From: Desulfobacterales bacterium
GTDB lineage: Bacteria > Desulfobacterota > Desulfobacteria > Desulfobacterales > C00003060
DNA: 35,261 bases
Assembly: GCA_013375395.1 (NCBI GenBank)
Contig: JABXJW010000011.1
Coordinates: 1 to 35,261 of the forward strand
Reading direction: 5' to 3'
The stretch's first letter is position 1. Every line of letters starts with the position of its first letter. Shown one piece after another: positions 1-6,683 of the stretch. A program made the position numbers and the translations under genes. Under the pieces are notes generated by a model. The model was not told where the DNA came from, made no database searches, and saw nothing but the letters and a program-made list of their open reading frames with translations.

Positions 1-870
1 CAAGACGTGCTAGAGGCTTGCCTCACACTGCGAGAGAAGTTCATAATCCTAGGGCTCAGATCAACCGGAATGTCACCAAAAGATTTCGTTAGCCTTAAGA
101 TAGGCCAAGCGTATATCAAAGAAGACCTAGCAAGAGACGAAGCGCGAATATACATTGAAAGACGAGGAATCAAAGAAATGACACGAACCCAGGTATTCTT
201 CGACTTAGAAGCCACGAAAGCTCTCAAGGACTACCTCAGATACAGAAGAGACAAACTAGACGAAAAGATCACAGATGAAACTCCACTTGTAAGATCAGAG
301 CACGCGACTGAAGCAGGAGAAGTTGAAGCCATAACAACCGGTCAACTAGGCAGGCTAGTATCAGAAATAGGTGAAAGAGCCGGCGTAAAAATCACACCTA
401 AGATCTTCAGAAAGTACTTCAGAACCCAGTGCGGAAACTCAATCGGGCGAAAGAATGAGCACATACTGATTATGGGAGGCTGGAAGATTCCAGGAGCCGG
501 TCCAAACTATCAGTACCCAAGCAAAGAAGAAATGCTAGACGACTACATCAAAAGCGAACCTTTCTTGAGGTTCCAGAAGCCACAAGCAGAGGAGAGTGAA
601 GAAGAACGCAACCTGAGAACTCTAAAAGACATAGCGAGAAGCCTAAACATGGATCCACTTGAAGTATTCAAAAGAAAGACCAAGGACAAACCGCTAACAA
701 TGCAAGAGAAGAGAGAAGCACTGCTCGCAGAAATCACTTTCGTCAAACAAAGAATGCGAACAGAACCAGCCGGTGGCGGCCTAGCTTACACTCAAGCACT
801 TGCGAAAGAACTAGGAAAAGTAATCGCCGATGCAATTAGAGAAACAAAAGAGCAGCTGAAACAACAATAA
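1..870 (+). CDS. Tyrosine recombinase / integrase, 5'-truncated by window edge
   Basis: The frame is open from the first base, so the gene starts upstream of the window. What remains is the catalytic domain of an archaeal-type tyrosine recombinase, which would integrate or excise the viral genome. Visible marks are the first catalytic Arg in GLRSTGMSPKD, a PKIFRKYFRTQCG segment matching the usual HxxR helix (His replaced by Lys), then MGGWKIPG and an aromatic stretch ending in DDYIKSEPFL. The catalytic Tyr is one of those in PNYQYP or DDYIK; I cannot tell which. The C-terminal 90 residues are charged and helical. It is followed by a T-rich tract. The family is clear; whether it is active is inference. 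Confidence 0.82.
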   Translation, partial: QDVLEACLTLREKFIILGLRSTGMSPKDFVSLKIGQAYIKEDLARDEARIYIERRGIKEMTRTQVFFDLEATKALKDYLRYRRDKLDEKITDETPLVRSEHATEAGEVEAITTGQLGRLVSEIGERAGVKITPKIFRKYFRTQCGNSIGRKNEHILIMGGWKIPGAGPNYQYPSKEEMLDDYIKSEPFLRFQKPQAEESEEERNLRTLKDIARSLNMDPLEVFKRKTKDKPLTMQEKREALLAEITFVKQRMRTEPAGGGLAYTQALAKELGKVIADAIRETKEQLKQQ

Positions 871-889
871 TCTCTCTTTTTCTTTTTTT
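871..889 (+). terminator. T-rich tract after integrase
   Basis: Runs of T broken by single C residues directly follow the integrase stop. Archaeal RNA polymerase terminates at such tracts without a hairpin. No stem is seen. Confidence 0.5.
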
Positions 890-916
890 GCATACAGCTG
901 CAGAACTGTGGCAACC

Positions 917-925
917 TTTATATTT
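917..925 (+). promoter_or_regulatory. TATA box of first early operon
   Basis: TTTATATTT lies 28 nt upstream of the GAGGGGTCGGGCA leader element and 46 nt before the ATG at 971. With a usual archaeal start about 25 nt downstream of TATA, the mRNA would begin a few bases before the leader element. GGCAACC just before the box and GGTTG at 939-943 form an imperfect dyad around it. Confidence 0.6.
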
Positions 926-953
926 CAGGCTGCAACGAGGTTGTAGCAGAAAA

Positions 954-966
954 GAGGGGTCGGGCA
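954..966 (+). promoter_or_regulatory. Leader element copy 1 (GAGGGGTCGGGCA)
   Basis: Exact copy of the 13-base element, 4 nt before the ATG at 971. The GAGG part could act as a Shine-Dalgarno core, but the TCGGGCA part is not explained by 16S pairing. Confidence 0.75.
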
Positions 967-970
967 ACAA

Positions 971-1135
971 ATGGAAAAAGAGACTTTATGGGACTTAACC
1001 TTTGAGTGCATGCGCTGCGGAGAAATTAGATATAGATCCGTGGTCGCAAAAACAGCCAAGAAAGCGAAGGAGAAGGCACAAATTGAACACCCATGCCATA
1101 CTTACCGTTTCAAAAGGTGGGGAAGGGAAATATGA
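971..1135 (+). CDS. Small zinc-ribbon-like protein (54 aa)
   Basis: A 54-residue ORF starting 4 nt after leader element copy 1. CMRC near residues 14-17 and a later H-P-C-H group (about residues 39-42) could bind one zinc ion. The middle is rich in Lys and Ala (VVAKTAKKAKEKAQ), suggesting a basic helix. It is the first gene of a short operon; its stop lies just before the DUF488 gene, and its last codons carry that gene's G-rich ribosome site. Function unknown; a nucleic-acid-binding or regulatory role would fit a virus early gene but is inference. Confidence 0.65.
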   Translation: MEKETLWDLTFECMRCGEIRYRSVVAKTAKKAKEKAQIEHPCHTYRFKRWGREI

Positions 1136-1136
1136 A

Positions 1137-1496
1137 ATGTTAAAAGAAAGCTATATCGCCAATTGGAAGAACCTACCCGCCGATGCGGTGAAAGTTCGTG
1201 TGGCTCGGCCTAGTCTCTTGGCCCCGCCAAGCTTTTTATTGTATAACTATAAAGATGCGGAGAAATATTTTTTGGAATGCGAAGGATGCTCCAAAATGGA
1301 AGCCCGGAAAAGAGCCTGGGAAGCCGTTGCGTTTGAAGAAATTTTTAGAAAGTATATCCTGAGCCACGGCCGTTCCATAGAAAAGCTGAAGGCCCTTGCT
1401 GAGCTTGCGAAAGAAAAAGATGTTTACCTGATATGCTTCGAAAAAGACTGGCCTTGCCACCGGTTTATTTTATTGGACATGGCTAAAAAGCTGTAG
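1137..1496 (+). CDS. DUF488-like protein (119 aa)
   Basis: The C-terminus has LICFEKDWPCHR (residues 98-109), matching the DUF488 signature in which a Cys-x-Glu stretch is followed by a Cys-His-Arg group. The N-terminal part carries an Arg-rich segment with VKVRVARPS. I choose the ATG at 1137 because GGTGGGGAAGG lies about 10 nt upstream and the previous gene stops at 1135. The frame stays open further upstream from a TTG at 1002, but that stretch overlaps the zinc-ribbon gene and is very basic. The biochemical role of DUF488 is not settled. It shares a transcript with the zinc-ribbon gene. Confidence 0.75.
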   Translation: MLKESYIANWKNLPADAVKVRVARPSLLAPPSFLLYNYKDAEKYFLECEGCSKMEARKRAWEAVAFEEIFRKYILSHGRSIEKLKALAELAKEKDVYLICFEKDWPCHRFILLDMAKKL

Positions 1497-1523
1497 CGAC
1501 CTTTAAATAAGTCGGTGCTACAG
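1491..1523 (+). promoter_or_regulatory. TATA box flanked by perfect 7-bp inverted repeat
   Basis: CTGTAGC (1491-1497) and GCTACAG (1517-1523) are perfect inverted copies that bracket the TATA box TTTAAATAA (1502-1510). This is the geometry of a repressor operator that would block TBP. The left arm overlaps the end of the DUF488 gene. The leader element follows 27 nt after the TATA box. Confidence 0.6.
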
Positions 1524-1537
1524 GACGCCACAAAAAA

Positions 1538-1550
1538 GAGGGGTCGGGCA
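1538..1550 (+). promoter_or_regulatory. Leader element copy 2 (GAGGGGTCGGGCA)
   Basis: Exact copy, 5 nt before the GTG at 1556. The match to copy 1 extends on both sides (AAA before, ACAAA after). Confidence 0.75.
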
Positions 1551-1555
1551 ACAAA

Positions 1556-1696
1556 GTGAAAGTAGACTGGAGTCAAGTTCTAGAAATCTCCGAAGAAACC
1601 GGAGTCGAAAGTAAAAAGGTTGCTGAAGTACTCTCCTACTTTTTCGAAATAGGAGAACCAAAACAGGCCCAGATCATCAAACATTGGGAGTTGTAA
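1556..1696 (+). CDS. Small helix-turn-helix-like protein (46 aa)
   Basis: GTG-start ORF directly after leader element copy 2; first gene of the second early operon. The sequence WSQVLEISEETGVESKKV resembles the helices of a compact HTH domain, and EPKQAQIIKHWE closes it. The size and its place behind a dyad-flanked promoter make an autoregulator plausible, but this is inference. No family is recognised with certainty. The next gene starts 3 nt after its stop. Confidence 0.6.
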   Translation: MKVDWSQVLEISEETGVESKKVAEVLSYFFEIGEPKQAQIIKHWEL

Positions 1697-1699
1697 CAG

Positions 1700-1867
1700 A
1701 TGGGCCGAAGAAGAAGGAAAATGCCAATCAAACAGCCACCTAAAATGCGCTTAGAAGTCCAACTCCTACACGGTCGGCATGAATTCTGGTTTGTGACAGG
1801 GAAACAGTATGATGAGTACCTCGAAACCGGAAAGCTCCTAGGAATGAGAGTAAAGGTGGTTGATTGA
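1700..1867 (+). CDS. Hypothetical basic protein (55 aa)
   Basis: ATG ORF 3 nt after the previous stop. The N-terminus is very basic (GRRRRKMPIK), followed by a beta-rich stretch with EFWFVTGKQYDEYLETGKLLG. The last part looks like a small OB or SH3-like strand set, but no family is recognised. It is part of a run of tiny genes with almost no spacing, which supports it as real. Confidence 0.55.
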   Translation: MGRRRRKMPIKQPPKMRLEVQLLHGRHEFWFVTGKQYDEYLETGKLLGMRVKVVD

Positions 1868-1869
1868 GA

Positions 1870-2031
1870 ATGATCGGCTTTCGGTACACATTGAGTGAGA
1901 GAATCAGGGACCTGGTTGACGCGCTCTCTGAAATCATCAATAACTTGGGTGAGCATCTGATGTTCCGGTTGAGCTGTAAAGCTGATGACCTCAATTATTT
2001 CCTTTCAAGGAAAAGGAGCAAAAATCGATGA
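1870..2031 (+). CDS. Hypothetical protein (53 aa)
   Basis: ATG ORF 2 nt after the previous stop, overlapping the next ATG by 4 nt (ATGA). The sequence is helical (SERIRDLVDALSEIINNLGE) with one Cys and a basic C-terminus (SRKRSKNR). No family recognised. Support comes from tight packing in the operon. Confidence 0.5.
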   Translation: MIGFRYTLSERIRDLVDALSEIINNLGEHLMFRLSCKADDLNYFLSRKRSKNR

Positions 2032-2138
2032 CTGACAAGACAGAATTAGAATACCTGCTGATGTTCGCCCTTGTTATGGGCCTTTTCGATTACGATCTGT
2101 TTCGATTCCTATGGGATGCTCTGCAGGAGGAATTCTAA
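2028..2138 (+). CDS. Hypothetical protein (36 aa)
   Basis: Very short ATG ORF joined to its neighbours by an ATGA overlap at the start and a TAATG overlap at the end. It is acidic and hydrophobic with LLMFALVMGLF in the middle, so it might be a membrane-associated or protein-binding peptide. The coupled overlaps are the main support. Its last codons carry the GGAGGA site of the next gene. Confidence 0.45.
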   Translation: MTDKTELEYLLMFALVMGLFDYDLFRFLWDALQEEF

Positions 2139-2632
2139 TGGCCGAGCATTGCCCGATTTATCCAAATCACAACATCCGAAAGGATGGAACCTGTGCCCGA
2201 CAAGCCTGGTGCATTCCTTACCAGGTAAGGCGTGACCCGCGCTGTTTGATTATAGCAGCTCGGGTCTCTCGTAGTCCTAAAAAGACCCCGGTGCAGCAGG
2301 GAGTGGCTGCAAAAACGAAAAAGGAGGATGAAGAATTGGGTAAGAAGAAGTCCGCACAAGCGGAAACATCTCCGGAAACACCGGTAGAAGAAACGCCGGT
2401 AGCAGAGAAGGAGAAGAAAGTGACAAAGCAACAGCGAGTCTATGAGCGATACCAAGAGGAAATCGCTAAAGGGACAAAGCCCAAGGAAGCCTACGACTTA
2501 GTGGGCCCAGAGTTTGGGATTTCACCGCGAGCAGTGAGAAGCTACGTCTGGCGAGCAGAGCACCCGGAAGAGTTCAAAGCCATGCTGAAGAAATACGCTG
2601 CGGCAAGAAAAGCAAAGAAGGCGGCTGAGTAA
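2138..2632 (+). CDS. Cys-rich N-terminus plus helical DNA-binding-like C-terminus (164 aa)
   Basis: The start at 2138 is chosen because CAGGAGGA sits 6 nt upstream and the start overlaps the previous stop. Residues 1-36 hold C5, H11, C19, C25 and C36, a possible zinc site. Residues 45-95 are a low-complexity linker of Lys, Glu, Pro and Thr. The C-terminal 70 residues are helical with FGISPRAVRSYVWR, which reads like a recognition helix, then a Lys/Ala-rich tail. A transcriptional or DNA-packing role is inference. The stop overlaps the next ATG (TAATGG). Confidence 0.65.
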   Translation: MAEHCPIYPNHNIRKDGTCARQAWCIPYQVRRDPRCLIIAARVSRSPKKTPVQQGVAAKTKKEDEELGKKKSAQAETSPETPVEETPVAEKEKKVTKQQRVYERYQEEIAKGTKPKEAYDLVGPEFGISPRAVRSYVWRAEHPEEFKAMLKKYAAARKAKKAAE

Positions 2633-2847
2633 TGGCCCAGCGAGAATACGAAAAACCCCTGATCGACCTGCCGCACTTCACCAGAGACAAGCAACTATCG
2701 TCATGCTTACAGGTCAGGGACGCAAAAGACGGCAGCCTCTTCTTCAACATCAGAAGCCAGAAAGGAAAAGCCTCAACAAAACTCGGCAGATCTGAAATTG
2801 CGCTGATAGTCCTGGAGCTACAGGCCTGGTTCAACAGAACAGCCTAG
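2632..2847 (+). CDS. Hypothetical protein (71 aa), PC4-like fold possible
   Basis: ATG overlaps the previous stop by one base. The sequence alternates short strands and one C-terminal helix (RSEIALIVLELQAWFN). The order of strands then helix, with a basic middle (NIRSQKGKASTKLG), is reminiscent of PC4-like single-strand binders, but similarity is too weak to claim. It is followed by a T-rich stretch (2851-2865) and a GGGGATGAG site for the next gene. Confidence 0.6.
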   Translation: MAQREYEKPLIDLPHFTRDKQLSSCLQVRDAKDGSLFFNIRSQKGKASTKLGRSEIALIVLELQAWFNRTA

Positions 2848-2879
2848 ACTCTTCTCTTTCTTTTTATGGGGATGAGAAA

Positions 2880-3092
2880 ATGAGATATGAAATTGACAGA
2901 GAACACAATATCGTCGATTTCTACATTGAGGATGAACACGGGCGAGAACAACACTCTGCGATGGGACTTGATGAAGCATCTGAATTGGCAAAAGAACTGA
3001 TGAAAAACCTAGATGCTAGTGAAGAAGCGCCTGACTGCGACAACTGTGATGAACGAATGGGTGAGCCAATGATAAATGAGGGATATCTCTAA
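2880..3092 (+). CDS. Hypothetical acidic protein with CxxC (70 aa)
   Basis: ATG preceded by GGGGATGAG. The first half is strand-rich and acidic, the middle is a helix (DEASELAKELMKNL), and the end has CDNCDERMG. One CxxC suggests a metal site shared between subunits or a partial zinc finger. The stop codon's last base is the A of the next ATG, so translation is probably coupled. Function unknown. Confidence 0.6.
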   Translation: MRYEIDREHNIVDFYIEDEHGREQHSAMGLDEASELAKELMKNLDASEEAPDCDNCDERMGEPMINEGYL

Positions 3093-3286
3093 TGCCCTTT
3101 GAACTTCTGACAAAAGGAAGACCAATAGAGCGGGAACGGATCGCATGCCCAGGTTGCAGCTCAAACATCAGTGTGACCTATGATATTGAAACAAGGGAAA
3201 TTGTTTCATCTACTGACAAAATCGACGGAGACAAAATAATCTGCTTACGCTGCGACACTGTTCTAAAGTGGACGCCGCCAGCTTAA
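3092..3286 (+). CDS. Zinc-ribbon protein (64 aa)
   Basis: Two CxxC knuckles, CPGC near residue 19 and CLRC near residue 51, with about 28 residues between them form a classic zinc ribbon. The intervening region is beta-rich. The start overlaps the previous stop by one base. A T-rich tract (3290-3302) follows. Such ribbons occur in many archaeal virus early genes; the target is unknown. Confidence 0.65.
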   Translation: MPFELLTKGRPIERERIACPGCSSNISVTYDIETREIVSSTDKIDGDKIICLRCDTVLKWTPPA

Positions 3287-3315
3287 ACCCTTCTCTTTTT
3301 TTGTGGTGATAAAAA

Positions 3316-3486
3316 ATGAATGAGGTTCAGCAGTTATTCCTGAAGTTACTAATTCATCAGCCGCTGATCGGCGTAACCTATGAAACTGAAGGCCAAGTTA
3401 GTCTCCATTTCCCCGATGCCGTGATCCAGGTCCCCAAGAATGAGTTGCGCGTGTGCCGAATACTGCAGAGGATCAAAGGAGAGTGA
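3316..3486 (+). CDS. Hypothetical protein (56 aa)
   Basis: ATG preceded by GGTGAT, the archaeal Shine-Dalgarno extension, 6 nt upstream. The protein starts with a helix (NEVQQLFLKLLIHQ), has two short strands, and ends with a basic helix (NELRVCRILQRIKGE). No family recognised. The next gene starts 9 nt after the stop. Confidence 0.55.
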   Translation: MNEVQQLFLKLLIHQPLIGVTYETEGQVSLHFPDAVIQVPKNELRVCRILQRIKGE

Positions 3487-3495
3487 ACGGAGAAA

Positions 3496-3633
3496 ATGAA
3501 GGGCCTAAGATATGTAATAGACATAAAGAAAAGTGACGAAAAAATCTTCTTTGAAGAAGCTTTGTACCCAATGATAAAGAAGGGAATACTCAAGACTAAA
3601 AATATTCACATGCGCGAACAAGAAATCACCTAA
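3496..3633 (+). CDS. Hypothetical protein (45 aa)
   Basis: Last gene of the plus-strand early operon, ATG preceded by GGAG. Mixed alpha/beta with EKIFFEEALYPMIKKG. No family recognised. It converges with the minus-strand operon, whose last stop lies 33 nt away. No clear terminator is seen in that gap. Confidence 0.5.
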   Translation: MKGLRYVIDIKKSDEKIFFEEALYPMIKKGILKTKNIHMREQEIT

Positions 3634-3666
3634 TTTATTACCATAATCATAGTCACAAATTGAGAT

Positions 3667-3867
3667 TTACAAGCCAAATCCTTTGTAACCAAGAATCGCC
3701 AGCAACGCCGCAATCAAAGCAACAATTAACCGGCGCGCCCACTCAGACCAACTATCTTTTTTCAGCGAAGCGACTTCTTTCTCCAAAGCTGTGATACGCT
3801 TATGCAGGTTCACAACTGTCTGGAGTCTCGCTGCGCGTTTGATTTCTTCCTCTTCTTCATCATTCAT
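3667..3867 (-). CDS. Coiled-coil protein with C-terminal membrane segment (66 aa), XhlA/holin-like possible
   Basis: An acidic start (NDEEEEE) leads into a heptad coiled coil (residues about 18-38), then a WSEWARR interface and a single membrane helix with LIVALIAALLAILGY at the end. This layout resembles XhlA-type small membrane proteins next to phage lysis genes. It is the distal gene of the long minus operon and follows the terminase genes, which would suit a late lysis or membrane role. The function is inference. It overlaps the previous gene by 8 nt. Confidence 0.6.
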   Translation of the reverse strand: MNDEEEEEIKRAARLQTVVNLHKRITALEKEVASLKKDSWSEWARRLIVALIAALLAILGYKGFGL

Positions 3868-4054
3868 TTTTGGGACGCAACTTCTTTAGTCTTTTTATGC
3901 ATTCTTTACAGTTATCCGGGCTATTGTCGTTTCCTTGCTCAACTGGTCCAAGCCAAATATACCGACCGCAAAGAGAACGATGGTCTTCTTGAATGTAGTG
4001 CGCTTTTTTAGAAGCGAACCTAGCACCATAAACAAAAGCCCAACCTTCACTCAT
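3860..4054 (-). CDS. Hypothetical Cys-containing protein (64 aa)
   Basis: Starts with an ATGA overlap at the end of the terminase nuclease frame. The sequence has C29 and a C-terminal CKEC group near residues 49-52, followed by basic residues (RLKKLRPK). A zinc-binding role is possible; no family is recognised. Coupled translation with the terminase suggests a packaging-stage protein, but this is context only. Confidence 0.55.
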   Translation of the reverse strand: MSEGWAFVYGARFASKKAHYIQEDHRSLCGRYIWLGPVEQGNDNSPDNCKECIKRLKKLRPKNE

Positions 4055-4815
4055 GGCACAAACACACCTCCGCCTTTCTCATGCTCAACCACAAGAATGT
4101 AACTCAGATTCGCAACGCAGTCAGCGAGGTCAGCTGTGTAGCCCTGGGCCGGCTCAACGCGAAACCGGTTACTCAGCTGGATCCGCTGAAGAAACTTCAT
4201 CTCCGTGGTGAGTGGTTCATACACCGGGGCCCTGAAGTGCCCCATATTAACCAACTCAAGCAGGCACTGATAAATTTCGACGTTGTAGCTGGCTGTAAAG
4301 ACTGTTTCTCGGATATGAATTTTTTTCTGGAGCCGTTGAATAGTTGCTGCTGATTGATGTTGATCTAGAGCGTTATCAACAATTCGGTATTTCCGGTTCA
4401 AGCCCAACAGAAAATCTTCGACTTCAACGATTTGAACCGGGTTCTCTCTTGTTCCCTGCCACAAACGTAGATAATCAGCAATAACCTTCGGTTTTTCAAA
4501 GTGACCCATGGCCAAAGCGTACGCATTACCTTTGAGGCCCGGGTCTAGAGTCACAACATAGCGAGTTCTTGAAGAAGCATGTGGCAGAATATTGGGTCGT
4601 TTCTTGTCAACGCAAGCTACAACTTTATCAGAGATGAAGAAGGCATCAACTACATCAGCAAATTCAGCACCCCACTCCATCATGGCGAAAGCTGAGTCTT
4701 TGTCAAACTCTTCCTGCAGACTTTCCCGCGTAATAGTCGGGTTCATTTGCCAGGTTGGTGCCTGAAACACCAGCATGCGACCTTTACTTCCCCGCCTCAT
4801 TCTCCAAAGCCCCAA
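4051..4815 (-). CDS. terL: Large terminase subunit, C-terminal nuclease frame
   Basis: Encodes the RNase H-like nuclease half of a large terminase, which cuts concatemeric DNA during packaging. The acidic metal sites are the Asp in TLDPGLKGNAY, the region IVDNALDQHQ, and the Asp in ADLADCVANL. The TWQMNPTITRE segment is the usual linker after the ATPase domain. The frame is +1 to the ATPase frame and overlaps it by 32 nt. No strong ribosome site precedes its possible starts (TTG at 4815, an in-frame ATG at 4800). A +1 shift at AAG-TAA would yield one protein of about 502 aa, the normal terminase length. Separate translation of a two-part terminase is the alternative. Confidence 0.85.
   Translation of the reverse strand: MGLWRMRRGSKGRMLVFQAPTWQMNPTITRESLQEEFDKDSAFAMMEWGAEFADVVDAFFISDKVVACVDKKRPNILPHASSRTRYVVTLDPGLKGNAYALAMGHFEKPKVIADYLRLWQGTRENPVQIVEVEDFLLGLNRKYRIVDNALDQHQSAATIQRLQKKIHIRETVFTASYNVEIYQCLLELVNMGHFRAPVYEPLTTEMKFLQRIQLSNRFRVEPAQGYTADLADCVANLSYILVVEHEKGGGVFVP
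4783..4796 (-). other. Putative +1 recoding site in terL
   Basis: On the minus strand the ATPase frame reads GCG GGG AAG then TAA. Skipping the T gives AAA GGT CGC and enters the nuclease frame. The G-rich run directly before the shift codon could act as an internal Shine-Dalgarno stimulator, as in bacterial RF2. The exact slip codon cannot be fixed from sequence; a -2 shift gives the same frame. Confidence 0.5.
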
Positions 4816-5560
4816 TTATTTGGTCTTGCATAACGTACCAATAGTTTTCCCAAAGTATGCCTTGCCTGCCTGCAGGCGAGCTGATATTGATTACTTTTCC
4901 GTCGCCTCGCCACTTGAAGGGTTTGACATTCGGTTTTAAGGCGTTATACACCATTGTGCCGGACTGGTTACCGGTTTTGGTGTCAATGTAGTGGCCAATC
5001 TCATCGAAGATGATAACGATGCATTGGTAGCCCCGGCCTCCACGGGCTGAAGAGCTATGCGCAAGCGCGATGATGTTCTTGTAGAACTCCAATTCGCCGC
5101 CTTTCTCTCTGACATCGACAATACATTCTTCGAGATACCAGCTACTTTCAGCCAACGTTAAAATCGCGTCAAAAGTCACATCGATAGCCTGGTCCCTATT
5201 CGTCGCCACATTCATGGCGTAAATGTTTTTCTTGGCCAATCTGTAGTACTTGCGCGGCTCCTTAATCTGCAACAGTTTATAGACTTCAAACAATGTAGCA
5301 TCAGCAGACATTTCTGTTTTAGCGCTCTTTCTGCCCATCACAAGAACCAATTCATCATAGAGGCTTACCGGTGTTATGTTGCAGCGCCAGCATTCTTCGT
5401 TAAATGGGCAAGGAAAAGGAAACCCGTAAAAATCCATTAACACACATTTCTGATTCGGAGAAAACTCGTAAGGCATGTCCAGTATGTATTTCGTGAAAGC
5501 CATTGGGCACACTTTGGCGCGGCGAACGCAAGCAACGAAATCCTGTTTATCCAGGCTCAT
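4784..5560 (-). CDS. terL: Large terminase subunit, N-terminal ATPase frame
   Basis: Packaging motor ATPase. Walker A is GRKSAKT (residues 76-82), Walker B is IVIIFDE (181-187, D186 and E187), and the coupling motif ISSPAG is at 226-231. The domain ends after ENEAGK at residue 258, where a typical terminase would continue into its nuclease. I choose the ATG at 5560 because GAGGAG lies 4 nt upstream; earlier in-frame starts overlap the previous gene more deeply. The gene order (TerS candidate, two small genes, TerL) fits packaging. The downstream nuclease half lies in the +1 frame. Confidence 0.88.
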   Translation of the reverse strand: MSLDKQDFVACVRRAKVCPMAFTKYILDMPYEFSPNQKCVLMDFYGFPFPCPFNEECWRCNITPVSLYDELVLVMGRKSAKTEMSADATLFEVYKLLQIKEPRKYYRLAKKNIYAMNVATNRDQAIDVTFDAILTLAESSWYLEECIVDVREKGGELEFYKNIIALAHSSSARGGRGYQCIVIIFDEIGHYIDTKTGNQSGTMVYNALKPNVKPFKWRGDGKVINISSPAGRQGILWENYWYVMQDQIIGALENEAGK

Positions 5561-5819
5561 CAAGCTCCTCAATCGTGATGCGATACTTACCTTGTTTCCA
5601 GGGTATTTTTGTGCCCATGCTATGCATCCAGTCTTCACTTTGAAAATCTAACTCCCACACTTCACCGTGACGGTAAGGATCATCGTCACCGCCTTCACAG
5701 ATGATTTCTTCGCGGTTGATTTCCATTTCGACAATATCATCATCCTCAAAAGTGTCCAAGTCAAACCAGTCTTTACTTGGTGCATACACGTCCCGTTTCT
5801 TGCTATACCAGACTTTCAC
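5547..5819 (-). CDS. Hypothetical acidic protein (90 aa)
   Basis: Strongly acidic (WFDLDTFEDDDIVEMEIN, EGGDDD) with many aromatic residues. Its stop lies inside the start of the terminase ATPase frame. Its start overlaps the previous stop by 4 nt. Position between the zinc-ribbon gene and terL suggests a packaging accessory, but no family is recognised. The acidity could mimic DNA; that is speculation. Confidence 0.6.
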   Translation of the reverse strand: MKVWYSKKRDVYAPSKDWFDLDTFEDDDIVEMEINREEIICEGGDDDPYRHGEVWELDFQSEDWMHSMGTKIPWKQGKYRITIEELDEPG

Positions 5820-6088
5820 GGTTTAAGCCCCTCTGAAGGTCGTCTGAATCGAAATTCAAATCCATGCTGACGAATAGAACCGTCCGGCAATATGTCCAAC
5901 TCCAAAAGAATCCTTAGCCGATCATTTGGCTGAAATTCGATGTTGTCGAGAGCACGAATTAGATCTGGGTTCTCACAGAGTTTTTTTAGAAAAGGAATAA
6001 TGACGCGACTAACTAATTTGTAGCCGCACCTGGGACAGATCCACCAATACGACTCCTCTTGATATCCGCATTCAGGACAATTTTTCAT
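5816..6088 (-). CDS. Zinc-ribbon protein (90 aa)
   Basis: An N-terminal ribbon is formed by CPECGY (residues 4-9) and CPRCGY (18-23), a spacing typical of double-knuckle zinc ribbons. The rest has a helix (FLKKLCENPDLIRALD) and an arginine-rich C-terminus. It overlaps both neighbours by 4 nt, so it is translated with the terminase small-subunit candidate and the packaging genes. Target unknown. Confidence 0.65.
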   Translation of the reverse strand: MKNCPECGYQEESYWWICPRCGYKLVSRVIIPFLKKLCENPDLIRALDNIEFQPNDRLRILLELDILPDGSIRQHGFEFRFRRPSEGLKP

Positions 6089-6519
6089 GGTCTGGTGAAC
6101 TCCTCCGCCAGCTCTTCAGCTGTCTTAAACTTCTTCTTCTTTACATACCGCTGCGAAGTATAGCTTATTCCCATGCGGCTCATCAAAAGCATACAAGTGC
6201 GAGTCAGCTGAGTTAACCGGTCAAAAGCAGCAGCTTTGCCTTTCGTCACTGCGGGGTCATCAATGAACTCTTCGACTCTTTTCATTCGTAAACGCGTATT
6301 AAGCATGTCTTCAAGAAGATCCAGCATAGCCGGCTCGCTTAACTGTGGATAAAACTCAATGTACTCAAGCTTCTTCTTTTCAAGCCATTCCTGCTCCTTT
6401 TCGTTCATCGGCTGCCGAACATAACCGCCATGTTTATATTGTGGATTCTTGAGCCCTTTTTGAAACTGCCAGGGTTTCTTATTGGGATTCGCGTTCACCA
6501 CTTCAGTACGTCGACTCAT
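6085..6519 (-). CDS. terS: Terminase small subunit candidate (144 aa)
   Basis: The N-terminal segment KPWQFQKGLKNPQYKHGGY is of the kind found in many predicted small-terminase or DNA-recognition proteins. It is followed by long helices (residues about 40-115) suited to a ring-forming coiled core. It ends with a basic stretch (YVKKKKFK) and an acidic helix. It lies three genes upstream of the large terminase in the same operon. The family assignment is by layout and this motif, not by a decisive signature. Confidence 0.6.
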   Translation of the reverse strand: MSRRTEVVNANPNKKPWQFQKGLKNPQYKHGGYVRQPMNEKEQEWLEKKKLEYIEFYPQLSEPAMLDLLEDMLNTRLRMKRVEEFIDDPAVTKGKAAAFDRLTQLTRTCMLLMSRMGISYTSQRYVKKKKFKTAEELAEEFTRP

Positions 6520-6683
6520 TATTCTTCCTCCACAATAATCTCAGCGCCACAAGAAGGGCACTGAAAAACCTTTGTCTTTTCTTTCTTGAATCTCTCGGCT
6601 AGTGGCCTCGCAGATTCGGTAACGTTTCTCATCAAGATGTACGCATTAACACGACGGCCAAAATGCGAACAAAATAGTCTCAT
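6519..6683 (-). CDS. Small zinc-finger-like protein (54 aa)
   Basis: ATG overlaps the previous stop (TGATG at 6681-6685) and the stop overlaps the next ATG, so it is locked into the operon. C5 and H7 near the N-terminus and CPSC near residues 43-46 could bind zinc. The end is acidic (EIIVEEE). No family recognised. Confidence 0.55.
   Translation of the reverse strand: MRLFCSHFGRRVNAYILMRNVTESARPLAERFKKEKTKVFQCPSCGAEIIVEEE

Noticed and set aside
4784-4815. Intron or intein between terminase halves
   Set aside because: The halves join within one base with no inserted sequence; only a frame change separates them.
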